Assembly: GCF_037975245.1 (NCBI RefSeq)
Contig: NC_092570.1
Coordinates: forward strand, 8,181,001-8,245,000
From: Apostichopus japonicus
Lineage: Eukaryota > Echinodermata > Holothuroidea > Aspidochirotida > Stichopodidae
Direction: 5' to 3'
Length of the DNA: 64,000 bases
Made by a program: the position numbers and the translations under genes. The notes under the pieces are model-generated. The model was not told the origin of the DNA. It made no database searches and was given only the letters and a program-made list of their open reading frames with translations. Positions 26,575 through 39,892 of the stretch are shown here, one piece after another. Each line of letters starts with the position of its first letter. Position 1 is the stretch's first letter.

Positions 26575-29500
26575 TAAAGATATACCACTGAAGTATACTG
26601 TAGTAGCAATTGTAATTCTTACTACTCTTTCTACTTATGCAAAGTAGTTGGAAGGCCAGGCATTGATATTTGGTTGTAAACCGAACAGGGATCGTTGTAA
26701 ATGACATTAACAAACAAATGCAAAAAAGCTTAAAATATATTTAAATTGACTTTACTCCTCGCTTACCTGTCTGCCCACAACCTTAGCACACTCGTTCTAC
26801 CATGCTTAGAATGAACTGGTAACATACAGTACAGTATAATGTCAGACATAACGTTGCAAATTTGGAAAACAGCTGTCACAAACAGATGCGTTGCTCTGGC
26901 CAAGTTTTACGGCAAGTTTTAAATATTAAACGATATATATTTAAATTAAACTGACATTTTGGCTGTTGTTTGTCATCAACCCTGTTCTTAGGAAGTAAAT
27001 ATTGGCGAAGGAGTAGAAGCAGATGTTTAAAAATAATATATTACTTTCCTGATAATTGTAAAAATTAATGTAAAAATAAATCAAAGACTGATACCATGGG
27101 TGTGTATCTTAAATATTTAATGTAAATAACACATTACATGTTCCATAACTGGCTTAACCCTATTAACTAACTCTTACTCTTACTTTACTGTACTGTGACT
27201 GTAAAATTAATTGTTGACTATTTTCAACGTAAAGTGGTCATTTTCTGTCATTGACAAGTGTTAATTATTACGTTTTATTATTATTGTCAGAATTTTGTGG
27301 TGATTTCAGAACGATGACTGTTTTAAAATGTTTTCCCATTTCATTGTTTTGGTAATTAAACCTATGAGATTTGGATGTAATTTGTAGTAAAAAAATTTGT
27401 TTTCTGTCATGTAGGCAATTCATTGTTAACCTTGGTCACTATTATCTTCTGTATGGCTATCTTATAATATGTATAAAGAAACTAAATTAAAGCAGAACCA
27501 ATTCAACCTAAACAAAAAGTGAGAAAAATAAAGCCATTGCAGACATTAGAGAAAATCTCCAGGTTATATCAAGGATCACTGCAGTGTCCTCAATTTATTT
27601 ATCACTATTTAATAGTGATTCCTCCAATTTACTGTCCCTGATTTTGCAGGTGGTGTCTCTCATTCTCTCCCCTCCCCCTCTCCATTTTGTACCCCTCGGG
27701 CCAATTTATTCAAATGGCTGCCTTGTTTCATTAGAGAGTGCTATGTTATTCTAATAGTGAATGGGATGTCAGTTTCATTCATGTTCATGGCAGTTCTCGG
27801 TATGTCACGTACCATCCATCCTAATGTTTTCCCAATTTATGGCGATGTCTCCCATTTTTCAAATCTCTCTCACTGAGTACCCCCTGGTAACCTTCAATTA
27901 ATGTACAATGGCTGTCTTGTCCTGTTTACGGAGACGCTCTCCGTAGCCATAAAACCGATTTCTCGTTTACTGTAACATCAGCGGATGGAAAGGCGCGTCA
28001 GTTTCCATTCATGCCTACGACGACACTTCTTGAAAAGCTGTCCTCACACGGGGCCCCCCAAAAATAAAAATAAGTGGCGGGGGCCACTAGAAAGTTACAG
28101 AGAGAGTTTTTCTTCTTTTCTGTGTGCATAAGGATTGTTTCTTTCTTTCTCAATTATTCGAAAGGGAGAGGGCTCGCGTGAATTTATCGACTGGCCACGT
28201 AATGGAAGTTAGTAGCTATAAATTTACTGCGTATGCTCCAAGTGACAGCTCCTGCTAAGTTCAAGCTTCGTTTGAGAGGATGGCAGTTGTCTCCAGCTAT
28301 TATGATGGAGACGGTTACGGCGTGCAGGAAACACGTTCCTGTCAAGTTATGATGGGGAGAAAAAATTGAAGGCTGAGATTTACAAGGATGTTTATTACAG
28401 CATATATGCCAGTCTAAACAACGTGATTTCTTTCATTACACCGTAGTTATGACAAGGAAAAGAATGAAAATATCGTAAAGTGGATGGCATTATTTTTTTT
28501 AGTATTTTGTTTGTTTGTTTTTTTAGTATTTTTTAGTATTTTTTTTTTAGTATCTTTAAGCTCCCTCCATGCAGTTTGTGTTGGTTTATCAGTGTGTCCT
28601 CAATAATACCATTGCCTGATCAGCACAGTGGATGAAAATGTTACCACTGCCAATCGAGTTGAGGTTGCACCCACATTATCTTTCCGAAAGTAATTTATGG
28701 AGTTGTTCACTATTTATGTAACAGTGATGGGTTCATATTTATGTAACAATGATTGGAGCAACTGCAAAGTGGATTGTCCAACAATTACGGTAAAAATGCA
28801 TTATAATGGATAGTTGGATGGTATGAATCAGAGCAAAATACTGGAGATGCTAGCTTGGACTTGGACCATGTATAGCAGTAGGTGATATGTAAAAGTTGAT
28901 TACAGCTGTCTTTTCAGGCTGGACAACCACAATCTTTACTCAAGGGTGTTGAAAAAGATAAACCAGTTGATTTACATGACAGGCACTGAGTTACTACAGC
29001 CTCTATGCAGATGTAATCATTCATGCTTCGAGATGAAGGACATTGGATCAAAGTAATATTAAGTTTGGAAAGATAAGCCCTGAAATTGCTCCCAGAGATA
29101 AATTAAATTAGACAGAAAGGATCTTTTGTATTGTTATAATAAAGAAAAGTTTTTATCGATGCAACCGTTTTAAGTTTCACAGAATGTTTAAAAAAAATGC
29201 ATTTATACTTTACTTTAAGATTGCTATAACTTCTGGAAAGTGCTGCCATTGTTTGGTTCCAGCAGTCAATGTTTAGAAAACCTTACGAGACCAGCCCGTT
29301 ACTCAAACCTTGATGGTTAGTTCGATGAAGAAAGTAGTCGCAACATAAGATCTTGTTTGAAAATGTTAATAAAGGAAAATAGATCAGAAATGGAAAAAAG
29401 GCCAATTTGTCGGAAAATTTGATCGAAAGAGACACGTTCAGGTCAGGTAAAATCGTTAAATTCTAGGCCAACACTTTTTCACCTTATATGGATATATTGA

Positions 29501-29807
29501 ATGTCTCTCTCACTCCTTGCTTGAGATAATTGTCTCCGTAAATCAAATCTTCCATCAAACACTTACATTAACACACAGAGTATAAACTGTATATTGTGTT
29601 CCAGGTATATGAAGGAAGCGTAATAAATCCTCTCCTAAAAGTTTATATGGCCATGTGGTATGATATAACCTAAAGTCTATAACATCTCCGTGGCAACAGT
29701 CCCAAGCAACTTTCACCTTTGTGTTTATATAGTTAACTTATTGGAACAAGCGCCCTGCCTAAACACTGCTGAGTAAAACTTAATTCTTTTATGGGAGATG
29801 TTCCTTC

Positions 29808-29808
29808 A

Positions 29809-29842
<34 letters not shown>

Positions 29843-29878
29843 GTCAAGTCATATATATATATAGTCATATATATAGTC
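29808..29878. repeat. (AT)n microsatellite with tagtca interruptions
   Basis: Runs of tatata broken by agtca, in non-coding DNA. Confidence 0.9.
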
Positions 29879-31308
29879 AAGATCGATATATTCAAGATTG
29901 AAAGTGACATCAAAGAACTGTAGTACTTCTACTTTCATTATCTAAATATTTTCTTATTCATTATTTTGTTCTCGTTTGTTTTCGGTTGGTTTTGGGGGGG
30001 GGTTTTCTCGTCTTTGATAGAAGTGGTATTTTCAAGTGTAGCTACAATACTAGACTTGTTATAACATTAATGTAATTACTGCAAGCATTGCTTCAGTAAA
30101 CGATCGTACATGATTGCCACATGCTGCTGTGAACGATGTCAGGAAACACAGTGAAAAGTACTTACCACAAACACAACAATGATTTCACCTTCTGGAGGTG
30201 GTATACCTTCTTGAACCTCACATTTATTGTTTGGAGGTGAATCAAAGGAGAAAGAATGAAACCCCATATGGAATCCTTGCGGAATTCGGCACAAAACACC
30301 CTGTTACGCAGCAAATATCACTACAAAATCAGCACGTTTCGGGCTAACTCTTTTCATAACTTTCAAAGTATACAGTATACTGTAGCACTCAGAATACTCT
30401 TTCCGATGTTATTTTGAACAATATTTTGTCCTCTTTACAATGAGATTTCTTCTCTCTAGTGATATAAAATTCGACTTGATTGGTCAATATTAAGGCTCGT
30501 ACTTTTCACCAACAAATCAAAAGCCTCGTAAGAAATTTGTGAAGTCCTCCTTTACGCGGCTAATCTGAACACTGCACAGTGTGCAGTATTCTCACAGCAA
30601 TTTCGGAGAGTGAAAACGGCAACGCTTCCTGTGCGTACACAACAGCATTTATTTCTCCGAAAACGGGCCTATTATAGAGCAAATGTTTCCATATGTTTCT
30701 TTAACGTATAAGGGTTGGTTCGGCTTGCATATTTATTTATTTCTCCTAGGAGAAAGATAAATGTCAGTCTACGTCAACAAGGACAATAGAAAGAACGAAA
30801 ATGCTAGCAAATGCCGATATCATATTTAGATCTCATAATGGAGTTTGATTATAAGCCTAAGGACATAATTACAATTCCTTGGCTGACTTTTTGCTTCTTT
30901 CCCCCTTTCGTTTCATCCTTTGATTTCTCTAATTTGTCTCTAGCTCTGTTCAATTGCAAGGATACATCTATAAACACTGATGATCGATTCAACATTGATC
31001 TTGCCATTTTGAGAGTTTCTGGTCATCAATGTAAGCCAGGATTTGTCAAAATGGCAAGTTGATTAATCGAGCAATCATACGCTGTTGACCTTGCTGATTC
31101 CTTTCGGGGTTTAAGGCCTCCTCTTGTCTTTATCTTAAACGTTCTCCAAAAATAGGCAAATTAATTTGTGGGGCACCAGGAAAACAACTATTGGGTTGAT
31201 TGGCTTCAATAATGACAATTCTGTATTCAATCTGAAGTTTAGTCCTGGTCATTGAGCTTTGAGCTTTGAAATTAGAAACAGATTGTACAAAGATAGGAGG
31301 TTCCTTGA

Positions 31309-32567
31309 CAGGGGCGGCGATCTGTTTCAAATATTGGGGGGGACATTTGCTTGGATGCTGGCGAATTACTATCAAAGCGGAGCGCCACCATTGGTTGGCG
31401 CGCAGCGTACAAGAAAATTTCTGGTTTTGATAGCCCCCCAGATCACCGGAAATTGCACTTCTCGGGCTTGAAAATGACCAACCAGATGTACACTTTTGCC
31501 TGAGAACCAAGTTTTTCCCCCCAATTTTTTTTTTCATTCATAACCTTTTTTCAAGATTGTCACCAGTTAAACATCATGTTCGACCTCATTGCATCTCCTG
31601 TGGATCATTGCTTTTGTAGGTAATTCTACGTAACGCCCCACAATACCTGTCAGCCCCACTTTTCAAGGTTTTAAGCCCATTATTTGTTCAGAATTTGAAT
31701 AATAAATTCACTTCAAAACATACCCATAATGTTGCACAAAATTTCATCTATGGACAACCAATATAGAACCCCCCCCCCTCAACCCCTAACAGACCGGTCA
31801 AAATTGCACGAGTAGAGGGAAGTATGATGAAAAATGTTGGTCAAGGAATTTTTGAAAATTCAGACACAGTTAAATTATTGGTGTACAAATATTCAAACCT
31901 CTTATAACGGCTACTATGAAACTTCGATATCATAGAAAATACCAAAAAAACATGCTCGAGGGGGGAGGGCGGTCTCCACCCTTCACCCTCCCCCTCCCTT
32001 GGCTACGCACCTGCGGTTAGAAATATTGTAGGAAAAAGGCCAAATGGAAACCCAGTGCACCCATATCGATGTGGATCATATGTGTGATTGTACGTACTTA
32101 CACTCATACACAAGATGCAAACCAAATTTCATTACGGATGCGTACCGTCTAGCTATTCATTTCGAGAATAAAAGTAAAAACTACGGTACTTTCGGTCATA
32201 TATAGTAACAAATTGTGACACCTTTAGATAGGGGCCTTGCAAGGAATTTGCCAAGGGAGGGGCAAAGCTTGTACACAGACTTTCTAAGCGTAGCGCCACC
32301 ATAAGTTGGCGAGAGGCGCAAAAGAAAATTTTGGCCGAAAATGCCTCCCAGATCGCTGGAAATGGCACTTCCCCTGCAGGCCTTGTAAGTTGCATCTAAG
32401 CATTTTCTATTTTGAAATTACTAGCGATATCATAGAAACATACAAAACATATGCTTAAAAAAATTTATGCCACCAAATATTGGGGGGGATATTAGATACT
32501 ATATCCCCCCACCTAAAATATTGGGGGGGACATGTCCCCCCCGTCCCCCCCATGATCGCCGCCCATG
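31309..32567. mobile_element. hAT-type non-autonomous element (1.26 kb)
   Basis: The 8-base duplication ttccttga lies at 31301-31308 and 32568-32575. Termini CAGGGGCGGCGATC and, inverted, CATGGGCGGCGATC form the inverted repeats, followed by C/G-rich ggggggac stretches. Inside are two diverged copies of a module with agcgccacca..gttggcg and agatcgctggaaatggcact (around 31375-31475 and 32285-32390), the same module found in the 377-bp MITE at 19107. A further fragment near 31960-32010 resembles the end of another element. No transposase is seen; open frames here are incidental. Confidence 0.78.
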
Positions 32568-32575
32568 TTCCTTGA

Positions 32576-34621
32576 TCATACCTGATCTGCCACAAACAAG
32601 GTCTTTTTTTCACTCATCTGAATTCAAATTGACTCGGCTGTCAGTAGCCAAGGTAAAAGTCCTCATTGTGTAAGCCTAAAGTCGCCAGTGGTAATAACTT
32701 TCACTTTTCAAGCATTAAGGGGTTGGGTTCTTTGAGGCAATTATGGGGCCAGCAGCTTGCACTTAAGGAAAGAACAGCACTGGCTCACTTTTTATGTAAC
32801 ATTAGACTAATGTACAGTTTGTTGCCAAATCTTGTCGATCTGCTCTGAAGATGTTATTGAAAGGTTACAAAAGTTAAATTTGAATCAGTCTCAAAACTTA
32901 TTTATAAACGTAAGCTGACGTGCGATGTGACAGCCACCGGCATTTCCCGTCCTTACTTTAACTTTCCCTTCACAGAATTAAGTCTTGATGATGCAGAAGA
33001 TGTACTTGCATATAGATAAGCCTCACATACCCTGGGGTCTTAATGTATTTCAAAAGTTTTCTTGAATAGAAAAGCGGGAACCCTCTTTTATATACTTTGG
33101 ACCATCAGCCTCCCGTTACGCCTCGAGCGGCTCGATCAGTCTGAAGTAATCAACTTAATTACAAATCTGGGCCAGGATTACCGGACAGTTTTGTTAGCCA
33201 ATTATCTTTGTGGGGTTCTTTCTGGAGCTGTTAAACAAAAACTAGTTGATTATCAAAGTTGTGACGTTGTCAGGAATTAGTAGACGAGGGGCTCCGAACG
33301 TCGTCTACTGGGACGTACATGTATCAAACTTTCCCAAACTGTTTAACGATTCATCTATGCTGTACAGTAGAACTTAAGTTTTAAGTGTTCACATGGTATG
33401 TTTACCAATTCATTTATGCTGTACAGTTATAACTTAAGTTTTAAGTGTTCACATGGTATGGACTGAGAATATGTGGTGAAACTACCACCCTGCCAAATCC
33501 ACCCGGCAACGTTGGCTCCATACATAGCTGCTTGGGTAATTTGGGAGGTGTCTTATTCTAGGTATTTCTATCATCAATACCATTGGAGTACTATCATCCT
33601 GACACTGATCTTAACATGTTACACAAAATTATCAAAGTAAGAATGTAAGTTAATTTAAAAAATATGTGTATTTTTTAGTTTGAAAAAGGCGACAGTTTTG
33701 AAAGACGCTACATGCATTATTAACTAGATTTACAAATATTATATTATTGTCAGTGACAAATTTACACAGTACCATATGACTTGTAATTAAGCCTAGCATG
33801 TAAAATGCATCAATCTGGTCACAAGAATAATTGAAGGAAAGCTTATACAGCACCCATTGTAGAATTCTGTCCACTTAATGAAATGATATTCTAACTATGT
33901 AATAATATTTTTAAAAAAATTTTCAGTTTAAACTATGTCCAAGAGTTTCCTTTTAGTTGAGAACATGTTTATGTTTAATAAATCAGTCAAATACAACATT
34001 GAAAAATACCAAGAATGACGTGCACAGAAACTTATTTTACTGTAATCACATAAACACAAATTAAATAGTGAAATATTGTCTCAGAAAGGTATCAACTCTA
34101 GGACAATCTGTCACAAGATCTGATTGGTTGGTCAGCTTTATAGGGCTTCAGTTTATGATAAGCTTTGTAACAGCTTGTATTACTTTATCGATTTGCAATT
34201 TTTAAAATGGTTATAAAACGATGTACTTGTAAATTATTTTATTGAAGGGGAGGGATGGGTTGTGGGAGATGATGGCTGTGTCCTCTCTCGCTCTCTCCCT
34301 CTCTTTGCTCCTCTCACCACCCCCCCCCCCCCCATCAACTTCTAGAATTCCTTTTACCTTATCTGCTCTTGTGGTTTGCATGCTGCTTCTGACAGACAGA
34401 TGGTTGGCACATTGTTTTTCCAGGAAGACAAACGGTGCTCTTAAATTCTTGAAACGCCTCAGGTTCCGTTTAGTGATTGAGGACCAGCAACGATAAAGCT
34501 GAAACAGCAGAGTAAACATCTAGAAACTTGATAAACAATTATGCCAACCGTAAGATAAAAAAATATAATAAATTACCAACAAAAAACGTCTCTCTATTTC
34601 TTTTCTCTTCCTTCCCGATAG
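32576..34621. other. Intron or upstream DNA before EGF exon A
   Basis: Contains the 59-bp duplication and a C tract with CT repeats (34280-34333). It ends in the strong acceptor of exon A. It is presumably intronic, since exon A begins in mid-domain. No preceding exon was recognised. Confidence 0.5.
33341..33459. repeat. Tandem duplication, ~59-bp unit
   Basis: Two adjacent copies containing tatgctgtacagt and aacttaagttttaagtgttc (33341-33399 and 33400-33459). Confidence 0.9.
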
Positions 34622-34886
34622 GACGCTTACGCATGCCGCTGTTGCCTCGGCTACTCTGGCCAGTTTTGCGAGGAGTATGACGGCTGTTTAGAGAACGAGT
34701 GTTCCGTTTCTTCCAACTGCGTAGATGTGATCCAGGGATACGAGGGGCAGGACTACCAGTGTATATGCCCCAACGGTAGATCGGGTCCTCGCTGCGATGT
34801 CGATGTTAACGAGTGTGGGAGTAACCCCTGTGTGAATGGAATCTGCCAAGACAACGATGGACGATACCAATGCTACTGTCAACCAG
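34622..34886 (+). CDS. EGF-protein exon A: half EGF plus two EGF domains
   Basis: The exon follows a strong polypyrimidine tract ending ...cccgatag and closes at CAG|GTAAAG. It reads from phase 0 for 88 codons plus one base. It begins inside an EGF domain ([16 protein letters not shown]), so a preceding exon must supply the first half. The next domain (DGCLENEC...[12 protein letters not shown]) has a longer C3-C4 loop, and the third starts with the calcium-binding pattern DVNEC and is completed in the next exon. An extra cysteine directly follows the fifth cysteine of the partial domain, which is unusual for a six-cysteine fold. The downstream intron is 4.65 kb. Confidence 0.9.
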
Positions 34887-37800
34887 GTAAAGGAAGACAC
34901 CCCCCCGCCCCCCCCCCCCGTATTTTTTGTTTCATCACGTTGTTCTTGATGTCTTGCATTCTCTACGATTGGTAAGATTGGATCTGGATCGCCCCCATTG
35001 CACACCTCTCTCTTCACGGCAGTACCACTCTTACTCTGTTGTGTGTTGTGTGAGGGACCCATGACTGTATTGAGCTGTGCTTACTGTATATCCACAGTAT
35101 TAATCAAAGGTAGCTGGACATTGAGTGATGAATTGAGTGGCTTCATTGGCATTATAGTTGGTTTGGTCTTGAGAAAGATACATTTGACACATTTTTAGAG
35201 TAGCGATTGCATGAAAATACATACTAGCCTCTGCTTAATGGAAGCAATTGCATCCTGTAGTAGAAAAATGTATAAGGTTTTTGCGTCTCTGAAAGCAAGT
35301 GAAGTTTTGCATAGTGACCTTTGTTTACACTCGCCCTTAAAATTCTATCTTGTCACATTTCCTGTAAAGCCATCACATCACTCCATGGTGTCACATTTCT
35401 ATCAAGCCATCACATCACTCTATGGTGTGTCACATTTCTATCAAAGCCATCACATCACTACATGGTGTCACATTCCTGTCAAGCCATCACATCACTCCAC
35501 GGTGTCACATTCCTATCAAGCCATCACATCACTCCATAGTGTCACATTACCTGTCAAACCATCACATCACTCCATGGTGTCACATTTCTGTCGAGCCATC
35601 ACTACATGATGTCACATTTCTATCAAAGCCATCACACACTCCATGGTGTCACATTTCTGTAAAGCCATCACATCACTCCATAGTGTCACATTTCCTGTCA
35701 AACCATCACATCACTCCATGGTGTCACATTTCTGTCGAGCCATCACTACATGATGTCACATTTCTATCAAAGCCATCACATCATTCCATGTTGTCACATT
35801 TCTGTAAAGCCATCACATCACTCCACAGTGTCACATTCCTATCAAGCCATCACATCACTCCATAGTGTCACAATTCCTGTCAAACCATCACATCACTCCA
35901 TGGTGTCACATTTCTGTCGAGCCATCACTACATGATGTCACATTTCTATCAAAGCCATCACATCACTCCATGGTGTCACATTTCTGTAAAGCCATCACAT
36001 CACTCCATGGTGTCACATTTCTGTCAAGCCATTACATCACTCCATGGTATTACATTTCTGTCGAGCCATGACATCACTCCATGGTGTCACATTTCTGTCG
36101 AGCCATCACATCACTCCATGGTGTCACATTTCTGTCAAGCCATCACTCGATGGTGTCACATTTTTGTCAAGCCAGAACATTGCAACTCAATGAACTCATT
36201 CTGTATAAAAAGGTTGCTAAAACGATCATTGCCCTTTTTGCTAGCTTTATTTATATTTAAATTATGTTTGTCAAAAAAAAAAGACATCAATTTAACAAAG
36301 TCCTCATATAGTCATACAAACGAAATAAATCTACACACAAAAAAAATAATAAATTTGACGATTTGATGGATGTTGTTGTCCGTCTATTTTCCAAATATCC
36401 CTTTGATGTCTTCTCTGCTCATTATATCTGTGTTTTACGATAAATTGCATTAAAATTACCTAAGTTGATCTTGTGGTGGCAATTCTCAAGCAGTTTAACT
36501 CTATCCTTTCATGAGGTGATATTTATTGCCTGGGAGCGTGAGATGTGCCATTACTTCTCCGGAATGGTTATTCTCCAGCTTTAATCATTGCGTTGAATAT
36601 ACGACACAGATATTCATCATAGCGGTTGGAATTCCTCTAATGGCAGTCGTCTCTTCCCGAGAGGTGAACGACTTGGCAGGCGCGGACTGCCTGCCAATGG
36701 CATCCACTTTGGCGTAGATAATTGCCGCCAGAGACGTTCCTTGTTTTAAAACGATGCATCCTGGAAAGCGGAATAAAAAGCAAACTTTGTGTTTTATCTT
36801 CCTATCTTTATATTTGTTGTCTACTTCCTATTCTTTCTTCCTTTTTATTATTATTATTTTTATTATTATTCTCATCCTTTTGATAATGGCTCAAGTGTCT
36901 CCAATATTTTTTTTTTTACTTTGAGGAGATCGACCAAAGATGAGAACGAACTGTCATCACATAGAAATAAAAGTGTAGAAAATTATAATAAAAAATAAAA
37001 AAAAGTCTCTTGTGTAGGGGAGGGCTATAGAATTCCAGATTAATGGGTGCATTGGAGTAGAATTCCAGATTACATGTTTTTAGTGCTGACACAGCCTTAC
37101 AGCAGCTCCAACAAATCTCGGTCTGTGATAAAAGTTTCATGGATGATTTATTGTGTAAACTTTGTGTTGGGGAGGGGGGGGGGGGGGGAAGAGGGAATTT
37201 TTTTCTGTCAGGTTGTTGAACCTAACAGGTTTTCCAATTCATGGTAAGAGAGAAAATTGTAATCATTTCTCATTTAGTACTGAATAAATTTAAAATTCGG
37301 GTGAATCTGCAGATTATTCCTACCCTGAATGGCAAGGCGTGGCATGAGGAGGGTGGGGGTGGTGTGAGGGTGGTGATGGGACATATTTGAGTGTGTTAAT
37401 TTGTTATTATTCAAAATTATATCCTGAGCGGTCCTCAAAGATCAGGGCCAATTTACTGACTAAATGCCAGTAGAAGAAAAGTCAATTTATTTTTCTGCCC
37501 TAGGTAGCAAAATTAATGATGCTATAATTGTATTTAATTCGGGGAAAATGCAAGTGGGAATCTAATTTTATCCAGTTAGCTTTTTGATGTACTGCCTTTT
37601 AAGCAAAAGTATTTAACATTGTGAAATGCTGGGCCTGCCCGAGTTTAATATTTAAAGAAACACAGAAGCGTATTATTTTTCTACTTTTGAAGTTAAATTC
37701 AGTTTATAATGAAATGAAATTAAGTTTGAATTGAAGATTTTGTGTAGGAACCCCTTTGAAATGGGAAAAATCAAGTTCTTTTACAGTGATAGAAACACCC

Positions 37801-39851
37801 AGTTGATGCATTCTTAAATTTCCAGTCAATGTTTATTCTTTGATACTGTATTGATGGGATTCTTTATAATCTAAGTTTCATGGGATATATTATATCTAAG
37901 GTTTCATCAGATATATTATATCTAAGTTTTCATGAGATATATTATATCTAAGCATTCATGGGATATATTATATCTAAGTCTTCATGGGATATATTATATC
38001 TAAGCATTCATGGGATATATTATATCTAATTCTTCATGGGATAAATTATATCTAAGTCTTCATGGAATATATTATATCTAAGCATTCATGGGATATATTA
38101 TATCTAAATCTTCATGGGATATATTATATCTAAGTATTCATGGGATATATTATATCTAATTCTTCATGGGATACATTATATCTAATTCTTCATGGGATAT
38201 ATTATATCTAAGTATTCATGGGATATATTATATCTAAATCTTCATGGGATATATTATATCTAAGCATTCATGGGATATATTATATCTAAATCTTCATGGG
38301 ATATATTATATCTAAGTATTCATGGGATATATTATATCTAAATCTTCATGGGATATATTATATCTAAGTTTTCACGGGATATATTATATCTAAATCTTCA
38401 TGGGATATATTATATCTAAGTATTCATGGGATATATTATATCTAAATCTTCATGGGATATATTATATCTAAGTATTCATGGGATATATTATATCTAATTC
38501 TTCATGGGATACATTATATCTAATTCTTCATGGGATATATTACATCTAAGTATTCATGGGATATATTATATCTAAATCTTCATGGGATATATTATATCTA
38601 ATTCTTCATGGGATACATTATATCTAATTCTTCATGGGATATATTACATCTAAGTATTCATGGGATATATTATATCTAATTCTTCATGGGATACATTATA
38701 TCTAATTCTTCATGGGATATATTACATCTAAGTATTCATGGGATATATTATATCTAAATCTTCATGGGATATATTATATCTAAGTATTCATGGGATATAT
38801 TATATCTAATTCTTCATGGGATACATTATATCTAATTCTTCATGGGATATATTACATCTAAGTATTCATGGGATAAATTATATCTAAGCATTCATGGGAT
38901 ATATTATATCTAAATCTTCATGGGATATATTATATCTAATTCTTCATGGGATATATTATATCTAATTCTTCATGGGATATATTACATCTAAGTATTCATG
39001 GGATATATAATATCTAAGTATTCATGGGCATATATTATATCTAAATCTTCATGGGCATATATTATATCTAAATCTTCAGGGGCATATATTATATGTAAGT
39101 CTTGATGGGCATATATTATATCTAAGCTTTCATGGGATATATCATATCTAAGATTTCATAGCCATAAACTTTGATACCAAGGTTTTTATGATACATTGTA
39201 AGCAATGAAATTTCTTACCAAACACTCAACCTTAGTAACTTTATCATGTCTTGTAAGATTGGACACTTTCTATCAACGAATTTCAAAATATGTTCTTGTC
39301 TGAAATTTGTGCATGCCATCATACAAAAAGGGGGCTAGTCTGTATGTAAGGAGTTTTAAGGAGTAAACATGGGATAAAGAAATAATATATTCTCATTTTT
39401 ACAGTGTATTTAAGGGAAAATGAATGAATGACATAGAGTACCAGGAACCACACCTGGCACTCTGTATGTGCAGGTCTTTTAAGGGGTCTTAATATGATTC
39501 TTGAATCTGAATCAAGCTTTCCTTCGTTTCTTTAACAGGTTATACAGGAACGAATTGTGAGCTGCAATACAACGAATGCGTTTCCAATCCTTGCCTCAAC
39601 GGAGGTCAGTGCGTGGACGAACTAAACAGTTACCAGTGCCACTGTCCCGGGGGTTATTTCGGTGTCCACTGCGAAATGAAAAGGAACTTCTGCGAATCCA
39701 ATCCCTGCCACAACGCTTCCATGTGTGTCGATGAAACCTACTCTTACAGATGCATCTGTGAAGCTGGCTTCACAGGTAAGTTAATTATGTTTTATATTTA
39801 TTTATGAAACAATGTAATAATTTAAGCTATAATATGGTTTTGTCTGAGATG

Positions 39852-39892
<41 letters not shown>

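Larger units (their letters stand above)
25926..31300. other. Non-coding DNA with candidate regulatory segment
   Basis: Apart from the tRNA-like sequence and the (AT)n tract, unique sequence. 27640-28370 is balanced in composition and relatively CpG-rich; the frame at 30811-31062 has no recognisable domain. Confidence 0.5.

Noticed and set aside
31130-31537. Minus-strand 135-codon frame
   Set aside because: It straddles the edge of the hAT-type element and has no recognisable domain.
33062-33280. 72-codon frame upstream of EGF exon A, considered as a missing exon
   Set aside because: It lacks EGF cysteines and does not end at a phase-0 donor suited to exon A.
34211-34519. Frames on both strands just before exon A (102 and 84 codons)
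   Set aside because: They run through CT- and C-rich simple sequence in the intron and have no recognisable content.
35211-36366. Several overlapping plus-strand open frames of 60-147 codons
   Set aside because: They are translations of the 37-bp minisatellite in successive frames, with no domain and no splice context.
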